Shown here one piece after another: positions 8,051 through 13,837 of a stretch of 30,470 nucleotides of DNA (the first letter of the stretch is position 1; every line of letters begins with the position of its first letter). The position numbers and the translations under genes are program-made. The notes below the pieces were generated by a model that saw only the letters and a list, made by a program, of their open reading frames with translations, was not told the DNA's origin and ran no database searches. The DNA lies in the IMG/VR virus record IMGVR_UViG_3300025872_000207, positions 1 to 30,470 of that record; one strand, given 5' to 3'. This DNA comes from a virus.

Positions 8051-8211
8051 TATTCTTCTATTTTCCAGTAGTGATCACATTCTTTCTTCTCCTCATTGTA
8101 TGGAGGATTAACAAAATAGGATTGTCTATATTCATTAGGAATAGCTGTATATCTATAACAGTCTTCCTTTAGAGGACAATCTTTGCCTTTACACATTGTT
8201 ATGTCTGGCAT
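8050..8211 (-). CDS. Small Cys-rich protein, putative zinc binder (53 aa)
   Basis: Start at ATG 8211 (MPDITMCKGK); the frame extends upstream only inside the neighbouring gene. Four cysteines occur: C7, C12 and C18 within CKGKDCPLKEDCYRYTA, and one near the end in KKECDHYW. The pattern CPLK..CYRYTA followed by ..YRQSYF is one I associate with small proteins of Bacteroidota phages of unknown function. It overlaps the polymerase start by 1 bp, so it may be translationally coupled to it. Confidence 0.75.
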   Translation of the reverse strand: MPDITMCKGKDCPLKEDCYRYTAIPNEYRQSYFVNPPYNEEKKECDHYWKIEE

Positions 8212-8212
8212 A

Positions 8213-8506
8213 CTATTTCTTTTTAGGAGCGGCCTTCTTAACTGCAGCTTTTTTCTTAGGAACAGCTTTCTTAACCTTGTCACCAGCTTCAAGAACCACC
8301 CTAATAGCTAGTCCCATCATGTTACGAAACTGATTCTCATCATCATCATTTGCCATGAGACAAGCAAGTGCTGCTGTTAATGTACCAGGATCACCCTTTG
8401 TTTTCACTGCACACACTTCATCACTAGTACATACAATAGTGAGGCGTGCCACTTCTTTTACAGCTTTCTTTTTTGGAGCTGCCTTTTTAGTTACTGCTTT
8501 AGCCAT
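8213..8506 (-). CDS. Small protein with histone H1-like Lys/Ala tails
   Basis: A 97-aa protein with a ~45-residue hydrophobic core (ARLTIVCTSDEVCAVK to LAIRVVLEAGDK, residues 20-77) flanked at both ends by Lys/Ala/Pro tails: AVTKKAAPKKKAVKE at the N-terminus and KKAAVKKAAPKKK at the C-terminus. Such tails are typical of histone H1-like and bacterial Hc1-type proteins and bind DNA or RNA without sequence preference. It could compact phage DNA or coat nucleic acid. It ends 1 bp before the 53-aa gene. The tail repeats are partly repeated at DNA level. Confidence 0.75.
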   Translation of the reverse strand: MAKAVTKKAAPKKKAVKEVARLTIVCTSDEVCAVKTKGDPGTLTAALACLMANDDDENQFRNMMGLAIRVVLEAGDKVKKAVPKKKAAVKKAAPKKK

Positions 8507-8738
8507 TTTCCTTGTTTTGATAATAAATAAATCTCACCTTAGATCCAAGCTCTTGGTCATTAGGTGTGTTGTAAATAACATTGTTTGGAACACAAGTGTT
8601 TGAACGCTCTGTTCCTCCATCATAACATGCTTTGCACAATTGTCCAGCCCCTTCAATATACCCTATACGCATGTCAACATGTGTGTCGTAATCATATGGT
8701 GTTTCTACACCACATATGATGCATACATCTTTTGCCAT
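8499..8738 (-). CDS. Small zinc-ribbon-like protein (79 aa)
   Basis: ATG 8738 (MAKDVCIICGVETPYDYDTH) is preferred over an upstream GTG. Two CxxC pairs, CIIC (6-9) and CKAC (about 34-37), are spaced like a zinc ribbon or a small 'hydrolase-like' zinc knuckle. The C-terminal half is polar. It overlaps the next gene by 8 bp. A hairpin (8756-8780) lies just upstream. Specific function unknown. Confidence 0.7.
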   Translation of the reverse strand: MAKDVCIICGVETPYDYDTHVDMRIGYIEGAGQLCKACYDGGTERSNTCVPNNVIYNTPNDQELGSKVRFIYYQNKENG

Positions 8739-8755
8739 AAGAAAGGTTTTAAATG

Positions 8756-8780
8756 GTCCCACCTCAATACGAGATGGGAC
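8756..8780 (-). other. Intergenic hairpin upstream of zinc-ribbon gene
   Basis: The arms GTCCCA (8756-8761) and TGGGAC (8775-8780) pair perfectly. After one mismatch a CTC/GAG segment extends the stem, leaving a five-base loop AATAC. It lies in the 48-bp gap between the 73-aa gene and the zinc-ribbon start at 8738. No U-run follows, so it is more likely a processing, stability or translation-control element than a terminator. Confidence 0.5.
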
Positions 8781-8786
8781 TCAAAT

Positions 8787-9008
8787 TTACTTAAATCTGC
8801 GCAATCTAACAACTCTTTTGTATGCGTCCGAAGGACAATAATACATTTTGTTGTTTTCTATCACCAGTCTATTAGTTTTCTTCTGTTTAAAGATGGCATC
8901 AATGAGCTTGTTGACATTAATGTTATCAGTGTCATCAGAGTAAACCAATGGTCTGATTGGGCTCCATGAGGAGCGGTACACGAGGGATGATGAGGGTTGT
9001 GTAAGCAT
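8787..9008 (-). CDS. Small unrecognised protein (73 aa)
   Basis: A 73-aa basic protein from ATG 9008. The N-terminal half is polar with Ser-rich turns (SSSLVYRSSWSPIRPLVYS); the C-terminal half reads as helix then strand (VNKLIDAIFKQKKTNRLVIE). A single Cys occurs. No known family. Gaps of 19 bp upstream and 48 bp downstream; the downstream gap contains a hairpin. Confidence 0.65.
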   Translation of the reverse strand: MLTQPSSSLVYRSSWSPIRPLVYSDDTDNINVNKLIDAIFKQKKTNRLVIENNKMYYCPSDAYKRVVRLRRFK

Positions 9009-9027
9009 GACTATATGGGTTTATGGT

Positions 9028-9345
9028 TTAGAAATATATTCTAATATGATCGTCATATCTCTCCACTCTTGCTATTCTCTGTGTAGGTGTTGTAGGTGTT
9101 GTTTCTACAACAGCTGCTTCAGGGGTTGCAGGTGTATTCTTTTTCCTGCGTCTTTTTGGACCATTCCATTCTGCAATTTTGTACGTACGCTTAGCGAGAT
9201 TGTACAATGTCATACGAAATGATTCTTCTGGTCTGTTGTACTGAGCTGCCAATCTTTCTGAAATAGAAACAATAGGCTCTCCTGTGCGAATAATTGCTTT
9301 AAGTTGATTTACTTCTTCTGTTGTGAGGCGTTGTCCTTTTGGCAT
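9028..9345 (-). CDS. Putative helix-turn-helix DNA-binding protein
   Basis: Start at ATG 9345 (MPKGQRLTTEEVNQLKAIIR). The frame extends to 9387 but only inside the upstream gene. Residues 8-60 look like a helix-turn-helix: LTTEEVNQLKAII, then VSISERLAAQYNRP and FRMTLYNLAKR as a possible recognition helix. The tail is basic (KRRRKKNT) then Pro/Thr-rich. The 105-aa protein may be a regulator of the minus-strand operon; target unknown. Confidence 0.65.
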   Translation of the reverse strand: MPKGQRLTTEEVNQLKAIIRTGEPIVSISERLAAQYNRPEESFRMTLYNLAKRTYKIAEWNGPKRRRKKNTPATPEAAVVETTPTTPTQRIARVERYDDHIRIYF

Positions 9346-9364
9346 TTTATTGAATTTTAATTGG

Positions 9365-9937
9365 TTACCAGATTTCAAATCCTCCACAATGGCGGAGGAA
9401 TGTTACAAAGTTTGTTACATGATAAAGAGGAGCGCTGTGTGCTGGAAATGCTAATGTACCATCTTCAGCCACCACCCCATTATAGAGAATAGTGCCTACT
9501 GGATGGTCTTGGTTAAGCTTTTCTGTCCTATTAGGACCAATAAACCTACCATCAGATGTGCTCCAAGCTCCTAAGCATAGGTAGAATCTGTCCTCATCAT
9601 CATGCATGTTGGCATTATTGAGTATCATGAATGCCTCAATTGCGTCAGCCAACATATCACAGTCTTCCTGTGTCTTCAATCCACCACCGTCATTAGATCC
9701 CCAATTGTTTGTATCAAAAGGAAGCTCTGTAGCATGTATAGCCATGTCAGCTATTGCATGAATTGGTCTCCATCCCCACCAATTGCTTCTGAAATACACA
9801 CCAGGATTATTACTATGGAATAGATCCATAGAGTTGAAATACATACTCTTTTCATAATCTGTGGCTGTCTCCCAGTTTGGTTCTTTTGGGCGATCCCCTG
9901 TAATACGAGGATTTATCCCAGCAATGTCTACTCCCAT
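9365..9937 (-). CDS. Unrecognised Trp-rich protein (190 aa)
   Basis: A 190-aa soluble protein from ATG 9937. Distinctive Trp/Gly-rich pattern: YFRSNWWGWRPIHAIADMA (about 48-66) and NNWGSNDGGGLKTQEDCDML (77-96). Scattered His, Asp and Cys residues could bind metal, but no catalytic signature is recognised. I have the impression that this is a widespread phage hypothetical protein, but cannot name its family. It overlaps the 65-aa gene upstream by 10 bp. Confidence 0.8.
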   Translation of the reverse strand: MGVDIAGINPRITGDRPKEPNWETATDYEKSMYFNSMDLFHSNNPGVYFRSNWWGWRPIHAIADMAIHATELPFDTNNWGSNDGGGLKTQEDCDMLADAIEAFMILNNANMHDDEDRFYLCLGAWSTSDGRFIGPNRTEKLNQDHPVGTILYNGVVAEDGTLAFPAHSAPLYHVTNFVTFLRHCGGFEIW

Positions 9938-10125
9938 AAACTGTTTTTTGATTTTGAATAATCTTGCATCATTTGGTTTGCTGTAATGATCCCTGATCTA
10001 TCCACATGTAGTCTGCCAACATGTAAGTCTTGCATCCATCTGTGAAAACGAGGATCTTGTTGTGTCTGTGCTCTTTCAGACTCAATCTCTTGAAGTCTTT
10101 CAATAGAAATGTGCTCTAAATTCAT
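9928..10125 (-). CDS. Small unrecognised protein (65 aa)
   Basis: ATG 10125 (MNLEHISIERLQEIESERAQ) is the real start; the open frame reaches 10311 but that part lies inside the acidic zinc-finger gene and is a Met/Lys-rich shadow. The protein is helical at the N-terminus, then basic (RFHRWMQDLHVGRLHVDRSG). Probably conserved and soluble, no family known. Spacing to the gene upstream is 16 bp. Confidence 0.65.
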   Translation of the reverse strand: MNLEHISIERLQEIESERAQTQQDPRFHRWMQDLHVGRLHVDRSGIITANQMMQDYSKSKNSLWE

Positions 10126-10141
10126 ATGCTTTTTATTAATG

Positions 10142-10729
10142 TTAAGAATCGTCGTCCATATCTGACTCATCTTCTTCTTCATCATCATCATAGTATATTT
10201 CTCCCTCTCCCTTACATACAGGACAGGCTGTGTCTGGTGTAGCACCATATCCTGAACCATTACAATGATCACATAACCAAGGACCATCATCATCATCCTC
10301 TTCTTCCTCATACATCCCTGGAATGGTCATGGTCACCTTATCTGCATATAGGATGGGATTTAACTCATCATCATATGCAAAATCATACTCATCTACCTCC
10401 ACATCCACATATCCATCAAAGTCATTGATGATAATGTTGACATCTCTGAGCTCTATATCTCTCAACTCATCATACTGTGGTCCATCATCCCACCATCCAA
10501 TCTCATGTGGCTCAGCTATCACCTGCTCATCATATATCAAATAAGGCTCAACAGGTGCACCATTTGCAGCTATAAACTCTTCCATTGATTGAAGAGGCAT
10601 CTTATCCAAGGCCCATATCTCTGAATATTCTTTTCTGGTGCCTGGATTAATCTTAGTTATAAACCACATTCCTAGCTCCAATTGCTTAGGCATATAGCTC
10701 TTAAGCACGAGTTCTGCGGTGAAATGCAT
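10142..10729 (-). CDS. Acidic protein with DnaJ-type CxxCxGxG zinc motif
   Basis: A 195-aa, very acidic protein. Residues 152-159 are CDHCNGSG and 169-176 are CPVCKGEG: two CxxCxGxG repeats, enough for one zinc centre of the DnaJ cysteine-rich type. There is no J domain (no HPD) and no substrate-binding domain. It ends in an Asp/Glu-rich tail (DDDEEEDESDMDDDS). The N-terminal part reads as beta-rich. It may bind protein partners through the zinc module. It starts 2 bp after the stop of the 72-aa gene. Confidence 0.75.
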   Translation of the reverse strand: MHFTAELVLKSYMPKQLELGMWFITKINPGTRKEYSEIWALDKMPLQSMEEFIAANGAPVEPYLIYDEQVIAEPHEIGWWDDGPQYDELRDIELRDVNIIINDFDGYVDVEVDEYDFAYDDELNPILYADKVTMTIPGMYEEEEDDDDGPWLCDHCNGSGYGATPDTACPVCKGEGEIYYDDDEEEDESDMDDDS

Positions 10730-10731
10730 AA

Positions 10732-10950
10732 CTATTTGTTTTGTAAGTGTTTAAGAATGTCTTTCTCTTTAAATGTACGCTTTTGTGGATTAGCAGCTCC
10801 CATAGGATCTTGTGTACTATCTACACGAACACATTCGTATAACCCATCTCCTAGGTCTTTTACCACCTTCCACGCTTGATACAATGATTTGCCAGCTGTG
10901 CCAGCCTCATGTCTTTCAATATGCTTTCTAAATATGGTTCCTATTGTCAT
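10732..10950 (-). CDS. Small unrecognised protein (72 aa)
   Basis: A 72-aa basic protein from ATG 10950 (MTIGTIFRKHIERHEAGTAG). The pattern WKVVKDLGDGLYECVRVDS then KRTFKEKDILKHL reads as a small beta-barrel fold such as KOW- or Tudor-like, but this is weak. Its leader, plus-strand 10948-10963, is identical over 16 bases to that of the gene starting at 11875. It is the first gene downstream of the palindrome-rich gap and begins a run of close-packed minus-strand genes. Confidence 0.7.
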   Translation of the reverse strand: MTIGTIFRKHIERHEAGTAGKSLYQAWKVVKDLGDGLYECVRVDSTQDPMGAANPQKRTFKEKDILKHLQNK

Positions 10951-10985
10951 AACTAATTGATTTATAATATGTTATGTTAATAATT

Positions 10986-11287
10986 TGCATGAAATTTCCT
11001 GAAATGTCATGCATTTACTTCCTGATTTGGCCGTTTATCGCTCATTTAAAACCCATTTATAGCTCAATAAACTCATATAATGAGCTATAACAAGCTTTTT
11101 TATGATCAATAATGTGCGTTATAATGCACATTACCATGTGGTTTTGTCCGTTTTAACGGACATTATACCTTTTTGCGTATAAATTGGAAATATATTGCTC
11201 TTTTATATGCTTTTGGGTATAAAAATCACAGCATAAGTGCCAAAAAGGAAATATATTTCCACTTTTACGTACGTAAAAATGTGATTT
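10986..11287. repeat. Cluster of six inverted repeats (candidate origin/operator)
   Basis: Within about 300 A+T-rich bases there are six inverted repeats. TGCATGA/TCATGCA lies at 10986-11013. TTATAGCTCA/TGAGCTATAA, 10-bp arms, lies at 11057-11090. TAATGTGC/GCACATTA lies at 11110-11133. TGTCCGTT/AACGGACA lies at 11145-11162. GGAAATATATTTCC lies at 11247-11260. TTTTACGTACGTAAAA lies at 11263-11278. The last two are enclosed by AAATCACA (11223-11230) and TGTGATTT (11280-11287). GGAAATATATT is also repeated at 11186-11196. Only a doubtful ORF covers part of it. It could be a replication origin, an operator array, or structured RNA. Confidence 0.7.
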
Positions 11288-11383
11288 ACAACACTTTTTC
11301 AAACATATACACATCCTCTTTATAGCCAGAGTGTAGAACCAGGAATCTGGATTATCAGTTCCAGCCCTTGATTCTACATACAT
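11153..11383 (-). CDS. Doubtful small ORF over palindrome region (76 aa)
   Basis: An ATG at 11383 opens a 76-codon frame. Its first third (YVESRAGTDNPDSWFYTLAI) could be coding, but the rest runs through four of the six inverted repeats. It encodes an odd Cys/Lys/Phe-rich stretch (CICLKKCCKSHFYV). No leader like that of the neighbours is seen. It may be a chance frame or a real short gene ending near 11300. Low confidence. Confidence 0.25.
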   Translation of the reverse strand: MYVESRAGTDNPDSWFYTLAIKRMCICLKKCCKSHFYVRKSGNIFPFWHLCCDFYTQKHIKEQYISNLYAKRYNVR

Positions 11384-11397
11384 CTGACTAATGCTTA

Positions 11398-11544
11398 CTA
11401 ATAACCCAACCCTTCGAGTTCATATGCATTAGCTTCCACGACAATATTGCCATGGCTCACTGAATACATAAATAAGATGTGCAAGCGATTTGCAAGGGCT
11501 TGGAATAGTTTAAACTCTGTTGGTGTGAATGTGATCTTTTTCAT
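11398..11544 (-). CDS. Small unrecognised protein (48 aa)
   Basis: A 48-codon frame from ATG 11544: MKKITFTPTEFKLFQALANR, then a hydrophobic stretch LHILFMYSVS and a polar end (EANAYELEGLGY). The basic start, helical FKLFQALANR segment and 23-bp gap to the lipoprotein gene fit the gene packing here. No family known. Confidence 0.5.
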   Translation of the reverse strand: MKKITFTPTEFKLFQALANRLHILFMYSVSHGNIVVEANAYELEGLGY

Positions 11545-11567
11545 TTTGAAGGATTGTGTGTTGTTGA

Positions 11568-11693
11568 TTAATAAGGACGATTTGCTTTACGAACAACCTG
11601 TTCCCAAGTCATTCTACCCTTGCAGCCGTATCCTGTGGTCCTGCAAGATGACATAAATATAGCAATAAATGCTAATAGGAGCAACTTCTTCAT
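11568..11693 (-). CDS. Small lipoprotein (41 aa)
   Basis: A 41-aa protein: MKKLLLLAFIAIFMSSCRTT. This is a basic n-region, a hydrophobic h-region and a lipobox ending at Cys17, so signal peptidase II cleavage and lipid attachment are expected. The mature part is short (GYGCKGRMTWEQVVRKANRP). CRTTGYGCKG is a pattern I know from tiny lipoproteins of Bacteroidota phages. Its ATG overlaps the stop of the membrane-protein gene upstream (TAATG). Phage lipoproteins often act in superinfection exclusion; that role is possible but not shown here. Confidence 0.75.
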   Translation of the reverse strand: MKKLLLLAFIAIFMSSCRTTGYGCKGRMTWEQVVRKANRPY

Positions 11694-11875
11694 TAGAATT
11701 TGTTTTTAGGGTTGAGGAAATCTTGTTTATTGTCTTTGAGAGCTGTAAATATGCCCTCACAGGCATTGTCCCAATAGTTGCTGTCCCACATAATGAGACC
11801 AACAACCCCATGCCATAGAATAAATGGTAGAGCTAATGTTAGACTCACACCATAATAAAACCATCTTAACAACAT
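11693..11875 (-). CDS. Small membrane protein (60 aa)
   Basis: Start at ATG 11875, giving MLLRWFYYGVSLTLALPFIL and then WHGVVGLIMWD: one transmembrane helix (about 5-31) followed by a polar 30-residue tail (NACEGIFTALKDNKQDFLNP). The frame stays open upstream to 12121 but that part lies antiparallel to nothing and inside the 121-aa gene, so it is a shadow. The leader TCAATTAGTT before the ATG is shared with the gene at 10950. It is coupled by a 1-bp overlap to the lipoprotein gene: a likely two-gene membrane unit. Confidence 0.7.
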   Translation of the reverse strand: MLLRWFYYGVSLTLALPFILWHGVVGLIMWDSNYWDNACEGIFTALKDNKQDFLNPKNKF

Positions 11876-11899
11876 AACTAATTGATTTTTAAATGAATG

Positions 11900-11935
11900 A
11901 ATAAATAAAAGGGGCCAGGATAGACATCCAGCCCC
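11900..11935 (-). terminator. Rho-independent terminator (minus strand)
   Basis: Read on the minus strand, GGGGC (11931-11935 complement) pairs with GCCCC (11911-11915 complement). An inner GGA/TCC helix is separated by small bulges. It is followed by TTTTATTTAT. It lies between the stop at 11964 and the membrane-protein start at 11875, so it would partly separate the two units. Confidence 0.65.
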
Positions 11936-11963
11936 GTACGATTGCTTGCCATAAATATCTTTT

Positions 11964-12329
11964 CTATCTATCTTCCTCTGTATAACCAGCTGAATCATAT
12001 ATTGGTTCATCAGGATATAGTTCAGGCGGCACAGATGGACATCTATTATACTGCCACCACTCTGAGCCATCATATTCTCCCCTATCAGCCCATGTACCAT
12101 CTTCAAACCATATAACACCATCTAAGTTCTGTGATCCATAACCACTGTCATATGTAAAGTCTAGCTTAGCCATAAACTCAGCATATTGTTCATCTGTATA
12201 TCCTAATGGAAGACATATCTTCTGTTTATCTTCCCCATCATCTGTCCAAGAACATATATCTTGTACCCATGCACATATAACATGAGGCTTTGTAACAATG
12301 AAATTGTTGAATTCTATCTGTGCGTTCAT
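11964..12329 (-). CDS. Unrecognised acidic protein (121 aa)
   Basis: ATG 12329 (MNAQIEFNNFIVTKPHVICA) is chosen; a TTG at 12335 is the only other option. The protein is acidic and Trp/Tyr-rich. Its C-terminal half, DGVIWFEDGTWADRGEYDGS then EWWQYNRCPSVPPEL, has a compact pattern I have seen in phage hypothetical proteins. The leader at 12327-12342 differs by one base from those at 10950 and 11875. It is followed by a terminator. Confidence 0.75.
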   Translation of the reverse strand: MNAQIEFNNFIVTKPHVICAWVQDICSWTDDGEDKQKICLPLGYTDEQYAEFMAKLDFTYDSGYGSQNLDGVIWFEDGTWADRGEYDGSEWWQYNRCPSVPPELYPDEPIYDSAGYTEEDR

Positions 12330-12420
12330 AACCAATTGATTTTTAATGAATAATATTATCTATACAACCCCTTTACCACAAGGTTGGCCGTGTGAAGCCC
12401 ATCCGTTGTATAGAATATAA

Positions 12421-12447
12421 TAAAAAAGAGCCCTGTTACAGGCTCTT
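12421..12447 (-). terminator. Rho-independent terminator (minus strand)
   Basis: On the minus strand AAGAGCC and GGCTCTT form a perfect 7-bp stem around an 8-base loop, followed by TTTTTATT. The left arm overlaps the last codons of the 83-aa gene, whose stop is at 12436-12438. This is a standard terminator that ends that gene's transcript. Confidence 0.85.
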
Positions 12448-12687
12448 GTTAATCAACTCATCCAATTGAGCCCTATACAGAGCTAAATCATTCTCCAAGC
12501 ATTGGATCAAACCCTTCTGCTCATCTACCCACCAGTTATACTCTAATCTGGCTTGATAGGCATCAGACACATCTTCTATGTCTGAATACGATATCCTAGG
12601 AGCAGGAGTGTTAGCTAAGTCATACTTAGCAGTTTCAAGCTCAGTAGATGTATCAACTACAAGCTTGAACAATTGTTCCTTTGTCAT
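12436..12687 (-). CDS. Small coiled-coil-like protein (83 aa)
   Basis: An 83-aa, almost fully helical protein from ATG 12687. Residues 5-25 (QLFKLVVDTSTELETAKYDL) and 55-80 (EQKGLIQCLENDLALYRAQL) have heptad-like Leu spacing, suggesting a helical hairpin or dimer. There is one Cys and no known family. It stands alone, with a terminator at its end and a 238-bp gap upstream, so it likely has its own promoter, though no consensus was found. Confidence 0.75.
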   Translation of the reverse strand: MTKEQLFKLVVDTSTELETAKYDLANTPAPRISYSDIEDVSDAYQARLEYNWWVDEQKGLIQCLENDLALYRAQLDELINKSL

Positions 12688-12925
12688 AACAAGCGTTTAA
12701 ATGGTTAATTAATGCTATATTTATCCTCTAATAATTTGATTTACCTATTCTCTGATTTACCCATCAAAAGTGTCTATGGGTCACACCACCACTCTCTAAC
12801 TCACACTAAATCAATGAGTTATGAGATGGAAGTAATGATGAGCCCACCCTAAGGAATGGTAATTCCCCACCCATATATATAATAGAAGAAAGAATGTCCC
12901 CATTGAGAGGACATTCTTCTATTCA
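12688..12925. other. Non-coding gap between two minus-strand genes
   Basis: A 238-bp gap with no convincing ORF. It holds the terminator at 12876-12918, a 9-base direct repeat TGATTTACC near 12739 and 12761, an imperfect inverted pair around TACCCATC/ATGGGT, and the 14-mer ATTAATGCTATATT (12708-12721), which recurs at 21012-21025. No Bacteroidota-type promoter was found for the 12687 gene. Confidence 0.5.
12876..12918 (-). terminator. Terminator after the 142-aa gene (minus strand)
   Basis: On the minus strand AAGAATGTCC (complement of 12909-12918) pairs with GGACATTCTT (complement of 12890-12899), a perfect 10-bp stem with a 9-base loop, then the pyrimidine-rich TTCTTCTATT. It starts 8 bp after the stop codon at 12926-12928. 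The tail is less U-rich than ideal but the stem is strong. Confidence 0.75.
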
Positions 12926-13354
12926 TTAGGATGTTTGCAACAACTTCTCCATTAGTTCATCACTAATCTCTGTTGTAGCAAGTGTCTCGTAACGCTTGAT
13001 TTGAGACTCTACTCTTGCATCTTCGAGTTTCTCGTTACGAAGAGAAGACCATTGCATCTTGTTAATGTAAGTGCTGAAGTTGAGTGTAGCAACTTCTGTG
13101 GCTGTTACATTACCGTCACTATCAACACGGTCAACGGTTGCTGTTCCTGGAATCAAGGTGATGCTTTTAACATTACCGCTCTTGAAATCAGCATTGAAAG
13201 GATGGTCATCTGGTACAGAGAATACTACATTGTTTCTCTGATAACGAGTGAAGGTCTTGCCTTCCTTTGCTCTCTGACCCTTTTGGTACTTCAAGCCACT
13301 TTGTACAAAAGCAACTTCGTAAACACTTTCATCTTGCAACTTAATTGGTTCCAT
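12926..13354 (-). CDS. Unrecognised protein at strand switch (142 aa)
   Basis: A 142-aa protein, beta-rich in the first 100 residues (KLQDESVYEVAFVQSG, VKSITLIPGTATVDRVDSDG), ending in a charged helix (LRNEKLEDARVESQIKRYET). It is the first minus-strand gene after the divergent region and has its own terminator, so it is a single-gene transcript. Its codon use (GTT, ACT, CGT) resembles the capsid genes, hinting at high expression. Role unknown; single-strand binding or a regulator would suit the position, but this is a guess. Confidence 0.8.
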   Translation of the reverse strand: MEPIKLQDESVYEVAFVQSGLKYQKGQRAKEGKTFTRYQRNNVVFSVPDDHPFNADFKSGNVKSITLIPGTATVDRVDSDGNVTATEVATLNFSTYINKMQWSSLRNEKLEDARVESQIKRYETLATTEISDELMEKLLQTS

Positions 13355-13505
13355 AATGCCCTTTCAGTTTTTTGTGTGGTGACTCCACATTTTACAGTTA
13401 ATAATTATTAAGGAAAAGAATAGGGGGGCTATCCCAACTCTCCAAATTCTGCTGGGGGTTTCTGGATGGAATACCCTCCCCTCCCATGCACATGATAGGT
13501 TTTTG

Positions 13506-13519
13506 GTTCCACGTGGAAC
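13506..13519. promoter_or_regulatory. parS-like 14-bp palindrome
   Basis: GTTCCACGTGGAAC is a perfect palindrome and fits the universal chromosomal parS core GTTnCACGTGnAAC bound by ParB. It lies in the non-coding divergent region, 23 bp before the first iteron-like repeat. Known: ParB-parS sites are highly conserved across bacteria. Inferred: the host ParB, or a phage-encoded homologue outside the window, could bind here. Confidence 0.55.
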
Positions 13520-13528
13520 ATGGGGGGA

Positions 13529-13582
13529 TTGTCAACCTATAGGCTTACATATGGGGGTGTTTTGTCAGCTTATAGGTTTACA
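13529..13582 (+). repeat. Two 21-bp iteron-like direct repeats
   Basis: TTGTCAACCTATAGGCTTAC(A) at 13529-13549 and TTGTCAGCTTATAGGTTTAC(A) at 13562-13582 match at 18 of 21 bases. All three differences are transitions. Starts are 33 bp apart, about three helical turns, so bound proteins would face the same side. The second copy runs into an A-rich tract. Candidates: iterons for an initiator, or operator sites. Confidence 0.6.
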
Positions 13583-13786
13583 AAAAAAATTTGTTGGTTA
13601 TATGGAGGATGTCTTGTAACTTTGGGGCGGTGGGTGGGGAATGGGACATAAGTCCGTCCTACAGATATAGAGTGGATAGGTGGTTAAATCTGGTGAATGG
13701 ATGTCTCTGGTAGATGGAAATAAGAATGGGGATAGTGTATCTGGTTGAAAATAAGACATAATATAGCAATAGTATAAAAGATTGTA

Positions 13787-13818
13787 TTTGACTATGTTAT
13801 AAAGTCTTCCTATCTTTG
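13787..13818 (+). promoter_or_regulatory. Bacteroidota-type promoter for the virion arm
   Basis: TTTG at 13787-13790 and TATCTTTG at 13811-13818 are separated by exactly 20 bp. This matches the Bacteroidota primary-sigma consensus (-33 TTTG, 19-21 bp, -7 TAnnTTTG) at every defined position. Transcription would start near 13825, giving a leader of about a dozen bases before the ATG at 13838. No other full match was found in the window, so this may drive most of the plus-strand genes, probably with internal help. Confidence 0.8.
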
Positions 13819-13837
13819 TATCAACTACATTAACAAT

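Larger units (their letters stand above)
13355..13837. other. Divergent strand-switch region
   Basis: A 483-bp gap between diverging gene blocks with no convincing ORF. Its plus strand is notably G-rich (runs of GGGG at 13427, 13474, 13521, 13553 and 13624), unlike the rest of the A+T-rich window. It contains the parS-like palindrome, two 21-bp direct repeats, and the late promoter at its right end. This is the place where control of both arms or replication initiation is most expected. Confidence 0.7.

Noticed and set aside
10126-10311. Upstream extension of the 65-aa protein (Met/Lys-rich)
   Set aside because: Low-complexity shadow of the Asp/Glu-rich codons of the acidic zinc-finger gene.
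10142-10729. DnaJ chaperone
   Set aside because: Only two CxxCxGxG repeats; no J domain HPD motif or peptide-binding domain.
11300-11307. Minus-strand -7 box TATGTTTG
   Set aside because: No TTTG element 19-21 bp upstream; and no convincing gene start just downstream.
11876-12121. 142-codon version of the small membrane protein
   Set aside because: The upstream part lies inside the 121-aa gene in another frame; ATG 11875 carries the shared leader.
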